From Protea cynaroides (Eukaryota > Streptophyta > Magnoliopsida > Proteales > Proteaceae): a DNA stretch of 64,000 nt. Both the position numbers and the translations under genes were made by a program. Location: the NCBI GenBank assembly GCA_028583415.1, contig CM053272.1, forward strand, positions 43,454,699 to 43,518,698, written 5' to 3'. The stretch's first letter is position 1. Every line of letters starts with the position of its first letter. The notes under the pieces were generated by a model that worked only from the letters and a program-made list of their open reading frames with translations, made no database searches and had not been told where the DNA came from. Shown here piece by piece: positions 1-12,255 of this stretch.

Positions 1-1203
1 GAAAAACAGAAGAAGAAAAAAATGGAAGAAGAGTTTCAGAAGAGTTGGGAATCCTCAAGAACTAGAAACGATGGCAAGAATCAAAGGATCTTCCATTAAA
101 CATCTCCCTTCATTCTTTTTTCTCAAGAAATCAAGAAACACTAACTTGGAGACATTTACAGAGGATTTTTTTTTCTTCATAGATGACGTTGAAATAGCTA
201 AAGATGTAGGGTGTGGCAGATCTGATCTTCAGTGCATCAAATGGAGGGGGCCATGCCGGCATTAAATGGGACCATGAACTGAAATCCACGATCCCAACGG
301 CGGAGGAACCACTATCCCACTTTTTGAACCATCGTGGTTGGCTAGAAGGCCATGATCCCAACGACGAAGAAGCATCCAGCAACTGATTGTCGGTGAGAGC
401 ATGGAAGTGAAACAACTTACCAGAAATTCAGGAGAAACACCAGACGTTCTTGGGGACTCTTCCACATATTCGTCAAAAAGACATTGTATCATCTCCATTC
501 TTAGGTTTCGAACTAGGATGGATCCGGCTAGGATATTCAAAATCGACAGAACCTGAAGTTAAAGAAGATCCCAATGGCAAAGGAACCGTGGTCAAATACA
601 GCGAAGCCACTCCAAACAGAGATGAATCGAAAATTCTCCCTAGACGAATCAAAACCTAATTTCTCTATTTTAATCTCAAATATCGCCATTAATCTGAAAT
701 GATGCTATGCTAATTTCGTAACTTTTCTTTTTCCTGAAAACCAGGAAAAGAAGAAGAAGAATGAGACAGGAAAAGAAGAAGAAGAAAGAAGGGTTATATT
801 AGTAATTTTACTAGTTTTTAAAATTTTCAAATTAATAACATGAAGGGTAAAATTGTTTAACACTGATTTCTATCATCTCCGTCAGTTACTTGGGTGTAGT
901 TGATGTTTTTTGAAAGGTGTGGGTGGTAAATGATGTTTCAAAACTATTATGGGGGGTAGCTGAAATTTATTCGTAAAAAAAAATACCCTTATTGGAATTG
1001 TAAAAGAACAAAAATTCCTTTTGAAATTTATGGGGGTATAAATATACCATATTTTTATTTCATCTTCTTTGTCTTTCTATCTGTTCATTCTGTGATTTTC
1101 ACTCTACTCTAGTCCACTCGACTAAGCAATGATATCTCCTCAACAACAACTGTGGTTTTCGCATACGACAGCAAGAGAACATTCTAAATACAACAACAAG
1201 TGG
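1..1203. other. unassigned AT-rich region, possible MULE end near 975
   Basis: No gene was recognised. Short open frames at 71-265 and 450-659 match no family I know. The stretch from about 800 to 975, read on the minus strand from 975, resembles the terminal region of plant Mutator-like elements: an A/T-rich GAAATTT-type start followed by text about three C-rich blocks. The partner end would lie left of the window, so the call is tentative. Bases 1199-1203 (AGTGG) are the left target-site duplication of the following solo LTR. Confidence 0.3.
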
Positions 1204-3322
1204 TGTCATACCTTAATTCCTGCTGAACCAAAAGTGTGAGTGAACCGTCACTAAATCAACGGTTCACACCAGGATCTCAATAAGACCGTATCCACTAATA
1301 CAAACCATTGCACATAACCATAATCAGAATATAAATAAATACAGCGGAAGTCTTAAATTAAATGAACTGAGTTCTACATTGTAAGTATAGTAACCAATTA
1401 TTCCCCACACCAAAACGTAAATAAAATATCTTTACACAATTTATGAATCCAACTTAAATAAAATAAAATAAAATAAAACCATCCTAGAGGTACACGCAGA
1501 AAGGGCACTCGCATGAAGCATCATACTCTTCTTCCCCTGCTTACACTTCTAAAACAGCAACACCTCCATATATTGGAGCGTCCACGTAGTCCTCCACAGT
1601 ATAACCTGTGTCAACATCTAAAAACATGTATATATACAAGGGTGAGCTCACAACTTAGCTCAGTAAGAAAATCAGACAATGCAACAAGCAACATGCACGA
1701 GTAACATTCACATTATGGTCTAGTTTTAAGTTTGCAATGTGCTATAGGAAGGATTGACGGCCACCGCACCTCTATACACGAGTGTGTGAATCCATCCAAT
1801 GGATCAAACACCATTGTCGTCCCACATGCACCCACTGGAATAAGGATAGAGCTAAAGTGTCTGGATCACACACCGCAAATACTTCCCCTGATTTCCTACT
1901 CATACCAACACGTAAGCCCCTATTGGCAAGGGCATGCAAACTGGGCTCGCAACTAACCAATCCTATATGTCATCACAATAGCCTCTATCCCAGCACAACT
2001 TCCTACGGCATAGAGATAGGGCTAAAGTCTGATGGCCAGGCCAGAGACCACAGTGCCACGTCCTCCTCCAAATACCCTACCCACACCAAGCATGCTAAGA
2101 CAGAAGCGATATGAAAAGGTGCTAGTGCGAGGAATGATCCCAGACCCCAGGCCCTTTCCATTCCACACACCAACGAAAATAATCACATACCTAACAATCA
2201 CAACTTAGCATAGCGAGTATGCATGAACAAAATAGTAACTGAAAGTAAAGATGACATATGAATATGCACAAGTAACACTCCATAGAACAATAGTTATTAA
2301 CAACGTTTTACTGTTATTAGTTCATTAGGGTTTGGGTCTGATTCCCTTATCTGATGCTTGATTGCTTACTTGCTTCGCGTCACAACGTCCAATCTTGCTA
2401 TTACAGGGTCCTATACGATGTTAATGTTTAATTAGAATTAGTTCATTAGGGTTTTACGTTGGTCGGAAACCAACTGGGTCAAAATATACCCAAAACAATG
2501 CAAACCGGTCATAGGTACTGGTCGCTGCACTAGGGGGAAATGGTGCGACCGGTATGGTCAACCGGTCCCTCCTTGACCAACTCCCGAGAGGTACCGATCG
2601 CATATAGTGCAACCGATATAGTCGACCGGTATGCCTCCAGAAGATCACCAACTTGGTGTTCATCTTTCGTCGATCACCCACTATGACTCCTAAGGGTCCT
2701 CCTATGCATTCTAGGCCTGAGCAACGAGTTAGGGTTGTTTTATGTTCCATTCAAGTCCTAGTTCCTATGATTCTTCGCCTAGAATTTGAATCTAAGGTTT
2801 ATCGAACAATAAGGGTTTAACGATAATTTAGAGATTTTTTATCAGTCATCTATAATGCTTAACTTAGAGTAGAAGTTCAAGCACTTACCGTTGGTTCTCA
2901 ACTATGGTGTTCTTCGTCCAACGGTGACTCCTCTTCCACCTTTTTTAGCTCTTTCTCATCTTTAAATCCCTTTCTCCTCTCTAAGGTTTGTGAGGATCAA
3001 TCAAAGAGGTTTAAGGAGGTTTAGAGGTCCTTAAATAGGCTAAATTAGGTTTTAAGAAGTTTTCCTACGTTAGGAAAGTCTCTAGGATTGAGATTTGATA
3101 AGCGGGACCCACAAAGATCAGTTTTTGGATCTAATTAGTCTGCCCAAGCAGACATACCGGTCGACCGATATCATATGACCGGTATGATAATATTTCTCTA
3201 TTTTGGTCCGTTTTCGTACTTGATTATCATCCGCTAGTCCCGTCTGGTCCGGTTATGATTGGAAGACCTGTTACGACATGAAATAGAGGTTTAGATCAGG
3301 TTCATGGAGTGCGGGTTTTACA
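1204..3322 (+). mobile_element. solo LTR, family A copy 1 (likely Ty3/gypsy)
   Basis: A 2119-bp element starts TGTCATACC and ends GGGTTTTACA, the TG...CA ends typical of LTRs. It is flanked by a perfect 5-bp duplication AGTGG (1199-1203 and 3323-3327). It aligns along its length with a second copy at 4127-6287: both share the start, an AACGGTTCACACCAGGATCT block near the left end, several CCGGTATG/ACCGGT repeats, and the GGAAGACCTGT...GTGCGGGT end. There is no internal retrotransposon coding sequence, so this is a solo LTR left by recombination between the two LTRs of a full element. Assignment to Ty3/gypsy rests only on length and is uncertain. Confidence 0.85.
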
Positions 3323-3327
3323 AGTGG

Positions 3328-3627
3328 AGTGTCTGACTACGACAACTTTATTCTTCGGCAAGTTAGGGTTTAGGGTTCGTAAGAAAAACAATGTTTCATT
3401 CAACCGAGAAATCTATTAGCTACATCATTCTTTGGAACAAAACTTAAAGGAAGTAATTGGGGTGTTGAGAAATCACATGCCCGACTTTCGACAACACTTA
3501 GTTGCTTTTCTAAAATCTTTCACTAACACTAACTTCATAAACATCTTGATGTCTTTGCTTTATCCTTTTGATAGGTTGAGAGTAAGAGAGAAAGAGCAGT
3601 TGAGAGTAAGAGAGAAAGAGAAAGTTA
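3328..3627. other. unassigned spacer between solo LTR and PIN fragment
   Basis: Three hundred bases follow the AGTGG duplication of the first solo LTR. An open frame starts at 3432, but its translation has no recognisable domain and it runs in another frame into the PIN remnant. A short direct repeat, GAGAGTAAGAGAGAAAGAG, lies at about 3577-3620. Confidence 0.4.
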
Positions 3628-3788
3628 AAAGTTCTCGTTGGTTGTCTTGGGCATCTAGACCAACTTCACCAGCAACAAAAGCCTCGAATGGATGATCACA
3701 ATCTTATTCCTCTCCACCCTCCCAAACACCTTGGTCATAGGAATCCCTCTTCTCATTGCCATGTACAGTGATTTCTTCGATAATCTAA

Positions 3789-6524
3789 GGCCTTGTTTGA
3801 TAAAACTTATGTTTTGGATTATGAATTCCGATTCAAAATAAGGATTCTACTCCAAACTACTCTAGAATTATTTAGGAGTAAAAACATGTTTGATAACGTA
3901 TTTTCTGGAATGGATTCCAGAATATCTTTGAAACAGAAATATGTTTGATAAACACTATTTCCTCAATCAAAGTCTAGAAAAGTGGTGGTGGTGGCGGTAG
4001 TGGTGGCAATGATAGTGAAGGTGGTGGGTAGTGGGTGGTGGCAGGTGGCAGCGGTGGTGGTGGGTGGTGGAGGTAGTGGTGGCGGCAGACGTCAAGCCTT
4101 TGTTTCGTAAAGAAGAGAGGAGTGTGTGTCACACCCCAATTCTGATCCGACCAGAACGGTGTGAGTGAACCGTCATTGAACCAACGGTTCACACCAGGAT
4201 CTCGAAAGGCCGTGTCCACCCAACAAACCAATCACATAACCACAATCGAAAACAACGAGGAAGACTTTAAATAGAATGAACCGAGATCTATTGATAATTT
4301 AAATAAATATCCCATTATTCAAATTCAAACATAAAATAATAATCTTTTACATCTCTTAATAACAAACAAAAATAACGAAACAAAAAGAAAACCACACAGA
4401 CACGCGAAAGGGCACCGCATGAAGCATCAGCTCGCCCTCCCCCCGCTTGACATCCGAGCAGCTACACCTCCATAGCCGGAGCGTCACATAATCGCCACGG
4501 TGTATCCCGATCAACACAAAAACAAGGACACAAAGGGTGAGCCACAACACGCCAAGAAGACAACGACGCTTCACAATATTATGCATGAGTAACAACAATA
4601 TGTTGTGGTCCGGTTTAAGTTGCAAGTGCAAGAAAGGTTGGTGGCCCCCGCACCTCTATACACGAGTGTGTGGCGCGCACAAGAATCACACTTCCACCAA
4701 CCCACATGCACCCATCATGGAATAGAGAAGAGCTAAGGTATACCGCACCTCCCCGATACCACCCATACCAGACCTAAGCCCCCATCGGCCGGGCTCGCAA
4801 ACCGGGCTCGCAACTAACCAACCAGATGTCAACAATGATGCTCTATCCCAGGACCCGCCTACGGCAAGAGAAGAGCAGAGCGTGCAGGCCGGGCCGGAGA
4901 CCACCAAACCTCACCTCCCCCGATACCCTATCCGCAACTAACCCACTAGGACGAAACAAACGCGGTAGACCCTACCCAACATAACTCCCACGGCAAGAGA
5001 AGAGCAAAGCATCGGGACAAGCCACGTCGACTCGAATCCTCGCCACCCAACGATGGTCGGGACAACATCAATATCGGAGACCACCGTACCACGATCTTCC
5101 CCGATACCCCACCCGTACCAAGCATGTTAAGATAGATACACAAAGGTGCCGTGGAAGAGCACCCGGCCCATGCCCCACTCCACACACCAACGAAAAACAA
5201 TCACATGCCTAACAACACATCCTATGAAGCAGAACAAAATAAAAAACCGAAAGAAAGGATGGCAGTGAATATGCACAAACACACACATAGAATCAATGAT
5301 TAGCAACGATTATCGCCATAATATTAGGTTAGGTCGGATTCCCTTACCGAGCGTCGTAACGCCCACGCGCAAGGTCCAAACGAAAGCACAAAGTCCTACA
5401 AATAAGGGTTCATAGAAAAGTTTAGGGTTCAGTTGGTCGAAAACCAACAGAGATCACAAACCGCCCTCACGAGCCGACCGGTGGCAGTACCGACGCGCCC
5501 GGGGAAAGACGGCGACCGGATGGTCACCGGTCCCCACGATAACCTCCCGAGAGGGCGGTCGCAACATACCGGCCGCACCAGTGCAACCGGTATAGCCGAC
5601 CGGATGTCCGAAGACCATACATGGGTTCTTCGACCGCCGTCGATCATCCTCCATGGATTTTCGGGGTTTCTCATATCCATTCAAGTCTAGGCTTGAGTAG
5701 AGTTATCCCCAACTCATCAAGTCTCGTTCGATGAATATCACTCGAAACTCAATCTAGGGTGACGGCAACTTAGGGTTATTGGTCAATTTAGGGTTTAGAT
5801 CAAACCACTTGCAGGATGATCCACCACACAACAACAAGGGAAGAAGATGGATCAAACACTACCGTTGGGCGAGCTGAGCCGACAAACGGAATGGCGGCAC
5901 CTCCTTCTTCTTCCTAACTCCTTCTCCTTTCCAAGCCTTCTCTTCTCTAGGGTTGTGAGAGACAAGGAAAGGATTGAGGGGTTTAAGGGTGTATTTATAG
6001 GCTAGAAAAGGGTTAGTAACCCTACTAGGATTAGGAAACTCTAGGATTCGAAATCGGGAAGGCGGGACCCGCAGAGACCAATTCCAAATTTCGCACATAG
6101 CGTGCGGGCCATACGGCGGCGGTACCACATCCGACCATCGACCGGTATACCTAAAACTAGGTATAATTGACTTCGGTCCGATTGGCTGTTGTTATCCGCT
6201 TGCCTCGTCTGGCTCGGTGATGATCGGAAGACCTGTCACGACACAAAACCAAGGTTTAGACCGGGTTTTCAGAGTGCGGGTCTTACAGTGTGAGAGAGGA
6301 AAACTTCTATTTTACTTTCCTTCTTCTCCCAAAAATAACTCCAAAACAAAAAATCACATATTTTTTACTCCAAAAATTTTGGATTCTGAAGTCAATTTGA
6401 ATCCGGTTCACCCCGTAGGAGCTGGAATCCAACCGGACTTACCAAACACTATTCTACTCCAAAATAACTCCCTAGGAGTCAAAATCCATAGAGTCCAGAA
6501 TCTGAAGTTTTATCAAACAGGCCA
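3789..6524. mobile_element. PIF/Harbinger-like MITE carrying a nested solo LTR
   Basis: The ends are inverted repeats: GGCCTTGTTTGATAAAACTT on the left, and TGGCCTGTTTGATAAAACTT when the right end is read on the minus strand. A TAA at 3786-3788 and 6525-6527 is the 3-bp duplication expected of PIF/Harbinger elements (TWA). Splicing out the element with one TAA restores the reading frame of the PIN remnant, an independent check of both ends. Without the solo LTR inside, the element is about 0.57 kb. It has no transposase. Bases 3980-4080 are rich in GGT/GTG triplets. Confidence 0.8.
4127..6287 (+). mobile_element. solo LTR, family A copy 2, nested in the MITE
   Basis: A 2161-bp element starts TGTCACACCCC and ends GTGCGGGTCTTACA, flanked by a perfect GTGTG duplication (4122-4126 and 6288-6292). 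It is colinear with the copy at 1204-3322 and has the same orientation, but is more GC-rich. It contains no coding sequence. It lies wholly inside the PIF/Harbinger-like element, so it is the youngest of three layers: PIN sequence, then MITE, then LTR. Confidence 0.87.
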
Positions 6525-6545
6525 TAATGGTTCAAGTGGTTTGAA

Positions 6546-7990
6546 AAAGAGGAGTTCTGACTTCAGTTATGAAGCTTAAAAATGTGGCAAGTAGTAGGAG
6601 GAAACAACGGATATCAAATTCGAGCTTTAGCTAGTGAAGATGGGGGAACGAGCTTCAGGGGAGGTCTTTCACTTTTATTCGTCATTCAAGTGGGTTTGAT
6701 AGGTCTTCAATGGAGTCCGAGTTAAATTTTGGTGATTGGTTTGTTCTCGTTTCTTCATCGCTTCATTATATCCCGATTGTTCAAAGACTTGGGATGGACT
6801 TGAATTTACCCTTCCAGAAGGGAAAATTGAAGCCACCAAGATTTACACTACCTTTATAAACATCTCTGTCATTTAATTTTCTACAAAAGGACTTCCATTT
6901 AGTGGGTTAAACCCAATTCATTGTTGGCTTCTGCTATGTTTGTATATCAAATAAAGTAGCCCTTTTTCCTTCTTCTTGGCATAGTATTAATTTGGTAAAA
7001 ACGATTTGTCTTTGAATCACTTTTGTGTGTGTGTTGGGGGGGGTAGGGGGTTGGGTTGGGTTGGGGATGTTCTTATTTGATCAAAGGGCTTTCATATGAG
7101 CCCTTGGAGATTTCCGTGTTCATGAAGCAAAGCATGGAAGCAGAAATCGCTTCCAAAGTTGTAATTTAACGAGGCTTATGGGTTTTAAGCATTTGCTTGA
7201 GAAATGTTCGCCGGAGAATAAATGGATGAAATGGGAGAAGAGAATGTGGGGAGGGGAGATAATAAGAGAGGGAGAAAAGAAATGGAGGTGGAAACTTACC
7301 AAATAAGAGGAGAGGGAGTCGATATTGGCTAGAGTCTGTTGCTAGCACTTTGTCGAACATTGGAGAAGAGAGGGAGAAATGAAATGAGATTTTCTAATAT
7401 AAGAGTTTGGAAGGGTTATTGGAGAAGAGAGGGAGAAATGAAATGAGATTTTTCTAATATAAGAGTTTGGAAGGGTTAATTGGGTCATTTCAACCTTTGC
7501 TAGTTTTGGAAGGCTAAAAATGTCATTTCATCCTTAATTGCTTGTAAATGCAAGAAAGGTAAAGTTGACATTTAAATTTGATATTTAACACTGTTAATCA
7601 ATGGGGAGTGGTTGTAATTGTATTTGGACCTAAGTCCAAGGGTGGTACGAGTAAATTTTCTTATTTTTTTTTATCATTGTTTCTTTCTTTAATAGTAAAA
7701 TACCAATGAAAGTTATCCCTTATTGCAAGATTTAAGATTTTTGAATAAAAAGAAAAAACAAAGATTTTTGAGAATCTTTACTTCTTCTTCTCAGTCCAAA
7801 TTTCTAGGATTCAAGTTGATTCAGAACCAACATGTAGCTGATTTTGTTGGATAAAGACTAATCTCATATACTTAACCATGATTTCTAGTGTCACGTTTAG
7901 CCATGGCTCAAGCTCTAGACATACATACTCATACACCCTCTTGCATACTTGCATGCATTTGGAAAAGTTTCCTATCACAGTCATAGTGAT
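6546..7990. other. unassigned region with a 60-bp tandem duplication
   Basis: No supported gene. A G-run (about 7037-7070) follows a short TG repeat. A unit of about 60 bp beginning ATTGGAGAAGAGAGGGAG and ending GTTTGGAAGGGTT occurs twice in tandem at about 7361-7481. The stretch from 7500 to 7665 has the A/T-rich composition and broken direct-repeat style of MULE termini, but I could not find a matching partner end. Confidence 0.4.
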
Positions 7991-8901
7991 TGATACGGGA
8001 GAATGTGTCTGCCCCAATTATATCTCGACACATGTATACTAGGGCCCAAGCCCTCAAAGGAAGACCCTTGTTCTCATAACCAACCTTAAAAGAATGAGAC
8101 AAAAACAGCACCTGATGAACATGAACCGTCAATGAGAATAGCGAAAAGCTTCGGAGCCTCACCATCATAAGAGCTTGAGAGTCTCGCTATTACAAGGGCC
8201 TCGGAGCCTCGATGTCGTGAGGGCCTTGGACCTCGCTGTCATGAAGGCTTCGGCACCTCACTAGAATGAAAGCTTTGACGCCATACCAATATGGAGGCCA
8301 CGGCACATCAGTAGTATGGAGGTATCAATGCCTCTCCAGTATAATGACCTCGGCACCCTCTAAAAGCAGAGCCCGCTATATAAGTTCACGCACAGTGTGC
8401 CAGTTGTATAATAACGCATGAGTGGGGGCCTACTTTGAGAGGCCCGAGTGCAAAGATCTCCAAGATATCCGCCATGGAGTAATCAACGGAATCCTGAAAT
8501 AGAGATCCCACTATCCGATGACTCAGCATAAGATCACCTGGTTTCCAAATCAATGGACGTAAGTCACGCTCCAGGGGAGGACATTCTGCTATGACAAAAG
8601 ACATGTCCAGCTCCCATGTTTAAATTACTCCCATTCTAAAAATGGATAAAGCATACATAGGTAAGGACACAGACAAATTCAAGCGTCTAAACTCAGAGCA
8701 AGTGAGCTATCTGAATCCCCTTAATACAAATGAACATTTTTCCTTATCTGTCCCATACTGCTTGTCCATCGAACTAACTTAAGCATCGGAGTGGCCAAAG
8801 GGTGTCTCCACTTGACCATCACTGCGGTGTCTTTTGTTTTTTGTGCATAAAATCTAAGCAAGCTAAGGACCAATCTAGTTTGAGACGATAACAGTTTTCA
8901 G
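7991..8901 (+). mobile_element. probable LTR remnant, Tat-like motif
   Basis: The segment starts TGATACGGGAGAATGTG and contains CTTAAGCATCGGAGTGGCC at about 8780, a motif common near the 3' part of plant Ty3/gypsy Tat-lineage LTRs. A GTGAT repeat flanks it (7986-7990 and 8902-8906), but the right end would be CAG rather than CA, so the boundaries are tentative. Bases 8150-8350 hold imperfect repeats of about 27 bp built around CTCGGAGCCTC and CTTCGGCACCTC. A possible relative with the same motif lies at 16885-17765. Confidence 0.5.
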
Positions 8902-9174
8902 GTGATTCTATATTTGGATATTCTACTTGAGATCGATCCGGTGTCAATAGACACCAGTGCTTAGTATCTATCGAATTGTGCAAACCCCCTCACCCCATTC
9001 ATAAATAGCAAAACCACCTCTTATTTATTGTGATTTATGTGATGGCTCAATCAGTGTGAGCTAAAAGGAATAGGTGTCAAAAGGATGACTGGTGTCAAGT
9101 AGAAAGACCCTTAGACCCCATTTGTTTGCAAGGATTTTATTAATGTGGGATTTGAGAGATTATGGTATGGTTCT

Positions 9175-10649
9175 TGGTAGCGTGTCGAATGCACCAATTT
9201 AATTAAATATTTTTTTACTGACCTGATTATAAACTGTAAGTAGGATAAGCAAAGATCAATTTCACAGAGAATGAATTAATTAAAATTTTATATTATAATC
9301 AAACTAAATATACTAATTAATATTAAACACAATAACGAAGGAGAGTTTGATTGTTTGAATCAAATTGAAAGTAAACAGACATAATTTAAATAGAAAAATA
9401 ATTAGATGAGAAAATTCAGTCATCGGTACAATATCCACCCACACATGCAATGAGTAAAATTAATTGCAACATTAATCTCTTTTTTCCAATCAGAATTAAA
9501 GATCCTATATAACAATAAGTTCTGTTACCCGAGTTTTCCCTTAAATACCTCAACTGAAACAAGCTATTCAGAGAGATCTAACCATTAAATAACACTGAAT
9601 AAACTCTCAATGTTTAATTCAATAACAGTATTAAGAGGGTGGAAAACTGATTAATCTAAGCAACAATCACACACAAGCGAGAATTATTTAACTTATGTTA
9701 TATTATTCACAATGATGAAACAAAAACTTGGACATAATCATCTACCACTGTTTGCTACTTGTGATTATAATCAGGATGATTACGTATCACAGATTCTAGA
9801 TCTAGCAATTAATATTAATCTAACCAATTCAGCAGGCCAATACTGAATTATTCAGACAAATATTATAATTAAAGAGAAAAAAATAACATAAGCAATTCCA
9901 ATAAAAGAGAGAAGAATAACAACTTAACTGAATAGAGATTACACCATTAACATGAGTTTGGGCTTCAAAACCCCCTTGAACTGAATGAGAAAATTAGCTA
10001 GACATTATAATAATTTCAGAGATAGAAAAATTTTCAACAAAAGAGAGATATTTTATCTTAACACTAATGCTCTATATATAAAACATGACAATCCTTTGTG
10101 ACTTATAACTCATTATTTGTGTAGGATTCTTTATTCATTTATGAGTTATTATCTATTTAGAATTCTGAAATTATAGAGTCTTATTTTCTTCTTTGGAGTC
10201 TTCTATTGTAGGTTTAAATTTCCTAACTTGATTAGGAGACTCTTTATGGAATTTACATCTATCGTTGAATGGTTTAATCGGATCAGAGGGCTACTCCAAT
10301 TCGGATTCGGTTAGATTTTCGTGTCAGACTTTGAAGCCATGTTTGGAGACCCAAACGAACTCTGATTTTTCTCTATAATATCATTCCGAAAAAGTTGAGA
10401 CGTCCTCTACAACTTTACTGAAGACAACTTTTCAATTCTTAAACTCTTTCTATGTCAAAAACCTGTATGAAACTCAGAACGTCAATATTAATGATGCTGA
10501 AATTTTCTTATCTTTCAACAATTAATTCACGATGTCTCTAAAATATGTCAAATTAATAAAATTCAACTTATTCAGTTCAATAAGACATAAAAAAACATTT
10601 AAAAGCATAATATAAATAGAATAAAAATATGAAAAGCACACACTTATCA
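9175..10649 (-). mobile_element. solo LTR, family B
   Basis: A 1475-bp AT-rich element starts TGGTAGCGTG and ends CACACTTATCA, flanked by a perfect GTTCT duplication (9170-9174 and 10650-10654). Read on the minus strand it starts TGATAAGTGTGTGCTTTT, as several plant Ty3/gypsy LTRs do, which is the reason for the strand. It has no coding sequence and no second LTR nearby. Confidence 0.82.
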
Positions 10650-10654
10650 GTTCT

Positions 10655-11639
10655 CCTAGTAAATAGTGAATTCCAACCACATTTGGAGACCTGGGGTGGA
10701 ATTTACACTAAGTCCAACAAAATTACTATCGGAGGCTTGTCCCCCCACATTTTTCCCACCCCACCCTCAGAAAATCCCACGAAAATCGTGGGATTTTGGC
10801 ACTGTTAGGGTTTCCAATTCTTCTTGTTGTCAACACCTCAAAATGAAGAGGTCATGAGTTCAATTTTCCTTGGGGTTCTACCTACCCCCTTAAAAAAAAT
10901 AAAAAAAAAATAAAAACTCTTCTTGTTGACAATGATGCTTTAGGGTTTACAACCATTCGTCCAACGGCTCCTGGTGCTCTCTTCATTCGGCAATACTCGA
11001 TTGAAGCCCTCTACTCCTCTTGGTTGCAAGTTTCTACTCCCCCGGCCCATCCACTTTATGACTAGCTAATTGCGTGGATCTCAAGCTTAGTTTGCCATTG
11101 TGTGGGCCAGTGTTTCAAGCTGATTTTCCTATGGCTGATTGCTTGGGGACTAGGTGGACCGGGCCTATTTGTGATATCTTGCACCGGTATTCCCGAGCTA
11201 CTATGTATTCCTTCCATTTTATTCCAAGAGTTGTTAATGGGGTTGCCTACCCTTTTGCTTGGAAAGCCCTGTCATTCTCATGTAGGACGGATTGGTTGCT
11301 TTCCATTCCTTGGATTCTTGAGCTCTATAGGACCTACCACGAGTACTTGAATAAATTCATCTTTTACCCAAAGTGAACTGAAGCACACCCAATTCTAGAA
11401 TGGATGGCCATTGATAATCCCAACTTGATTGCCAAGTCCCAACCTTTAGAATCTTGGGGTAATTTGTTTTGTTGGTGAGGAAGTGTGAGGTAGTTGAGAC
11501 TTTGAGGCCTATATGTCTAGGGAGCAAAGGAATTAAAATCCAAAACTTTCCATCGAATTTCCTCATTAGAATGGAAAAGAGGGAAATTTGGCGATCATTG
11601 GAAAGTACATCCTGAATGAGTATGACCACATTGTTTAAG
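10655..11639. other. unassigned region with a possible LINE RNase H scrap
   Basis: There is no intact gene. The frame at 11074-11376 contains DILHRYSRATMYSFHFIPR followed by VNGVAYPFAWKALS. This resembles the end of plant non-LTR RNase H domains, where a hydrophobic strand and R-x-x-N-x-V-A-x-x-L-A-x-x-A close the fold, but the match is weak. An A-rich run lies at 10891-10912. Confidence 0.3.
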
Positions 11640-11923
11640 GGATTCAAATCGTCTCCTCTTTGTACTTTGGGGAGGAGGAAGACGTCTCTGTTGGATAGCC
11701 GACACGTGGTTCTTGGGAAAATCCGAGTCCCACGTCCAAGCAGACACCTAGTTGACAAGCCAAGCCGACAGGGGGTGTCGGCTCTGACGTGGGACTCAAG
11801 CCAAGCCGACAGGGGGTGTCGGCTCTGACGTGGGACTCGAATTTTCCTAAGAGTCACGTGTCGGCCATCCGACAGGAGCGTCTCCCTCCTCCCTGAAGTA
11901 CAGGGAGGAGACGATTCGGATCC
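11640..11923. mobile_element. foldback MITE family, copy 1
   Basis: A 284-bp element has ends that pair over about 90 bp: GGATTCAAATCGTCTCC on the left and GGATCCGAATCGTCTCC when the right end is read on the minus strand, followed by matching GGAGGAGG, GCCGACACGTG and AAAATYCGAGTCCCACGTC blocks. A 43-bp unit containing AAGCCGACAGGGGGTGTCGG is tandemly doubled at about 11757-11840. The flanks TTGTTTAAG and TCATTTATG match at 6 of 9 positions, suggesting an old 9-bp duplication. It is non-coding. Copies 2 and 3 are at 15990-16201 and 20550-20793. Confidence 0.75.
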
Positions 11924-12255
11924 TCATTTATGCTTCTCAACTGTTCCTTCCAACTTTTTTGTAGCGTAAGCATCTCCAAAGCCATTAAAGGGTTAAAGAA
12001 GGAATATGCAATATATGTCCACAATCCCAATTGCCTCTCCCCCCAACCCCCAACCCCCCCCCTCCTCCTCCCCTCCGCCCCAAAAAAAAATTCTGGGAGA
12101 AGAATCTACATGCTAGCGAGTATAATGGTATCTTCTATGCTAGCGGGAAAATGAAAAGGAGGGAGACAAGGGTCGGGATTTCAAGGAAAAGAGACAGAAA
12201 TAAAAGTATACACTGTCGTTTTCTCGTAAATTATTTATAATTTTTTCCATAGAAA
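11924..12255. other. spacer, nothing recognised
   Basis: The only notable features are a C-rich run at about 12030-12085 and the AGAAA duplication of the next solo LTR at 12251-12255. Confidence 0.5.

Larger units (their letters stand above)
3628..6545 (+). pseudogene. PIN auxin efflux carrier fragment, interrupted by nested transposons
   Basis: From about 3628 one frame reads as the N-terminal membrane region of PIN proteins: a VVLGI block, an in-frame TAG where PINs usually have Trp, TNFTSNKSLEWMIT, then LSTLPNTLVIGIPLL, and ...DFFDN up to 3785. A PIF/Harbinger-like element (3789-6524) interrupts the next codon. Removing it with one copy of its TAA duplication gives Leu, and the frame continues as MVQVV, matching the PIN consensus in which a Leu precedes MVQ, before a TGA. 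PINs are plasma-membrane or ER auxin transporters of about 350-650 aa; only about 50 residues remain, with at least two stops. It is therefore a dead gene piece, either a local relic or a captured fragment. Confidence 0.75.

Noticed and set aside
3323..4126. The two family A LTRs as the LTR pair of one complete retrotransposon.
   Set aside because: Each has its own 5-bp duplication (AGTGG and GTGTG), and the intervening DNA holds a PIN relic and the edge of a MITE, not gag-pol.
3974..4231. Minus-strand Pro-rich frame resembling an extensin.
   Set aside because: It is a read of GGT/GTG repeats in the PIF/Harbinger-like element and crosses the boundary of a solo LTR.
11357..11857. 166-codon minus-strand open frame.
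   Set aside because: It runs through one arm and the centre of a foldback MITE, with a tandem repeat in the translation; no family match.
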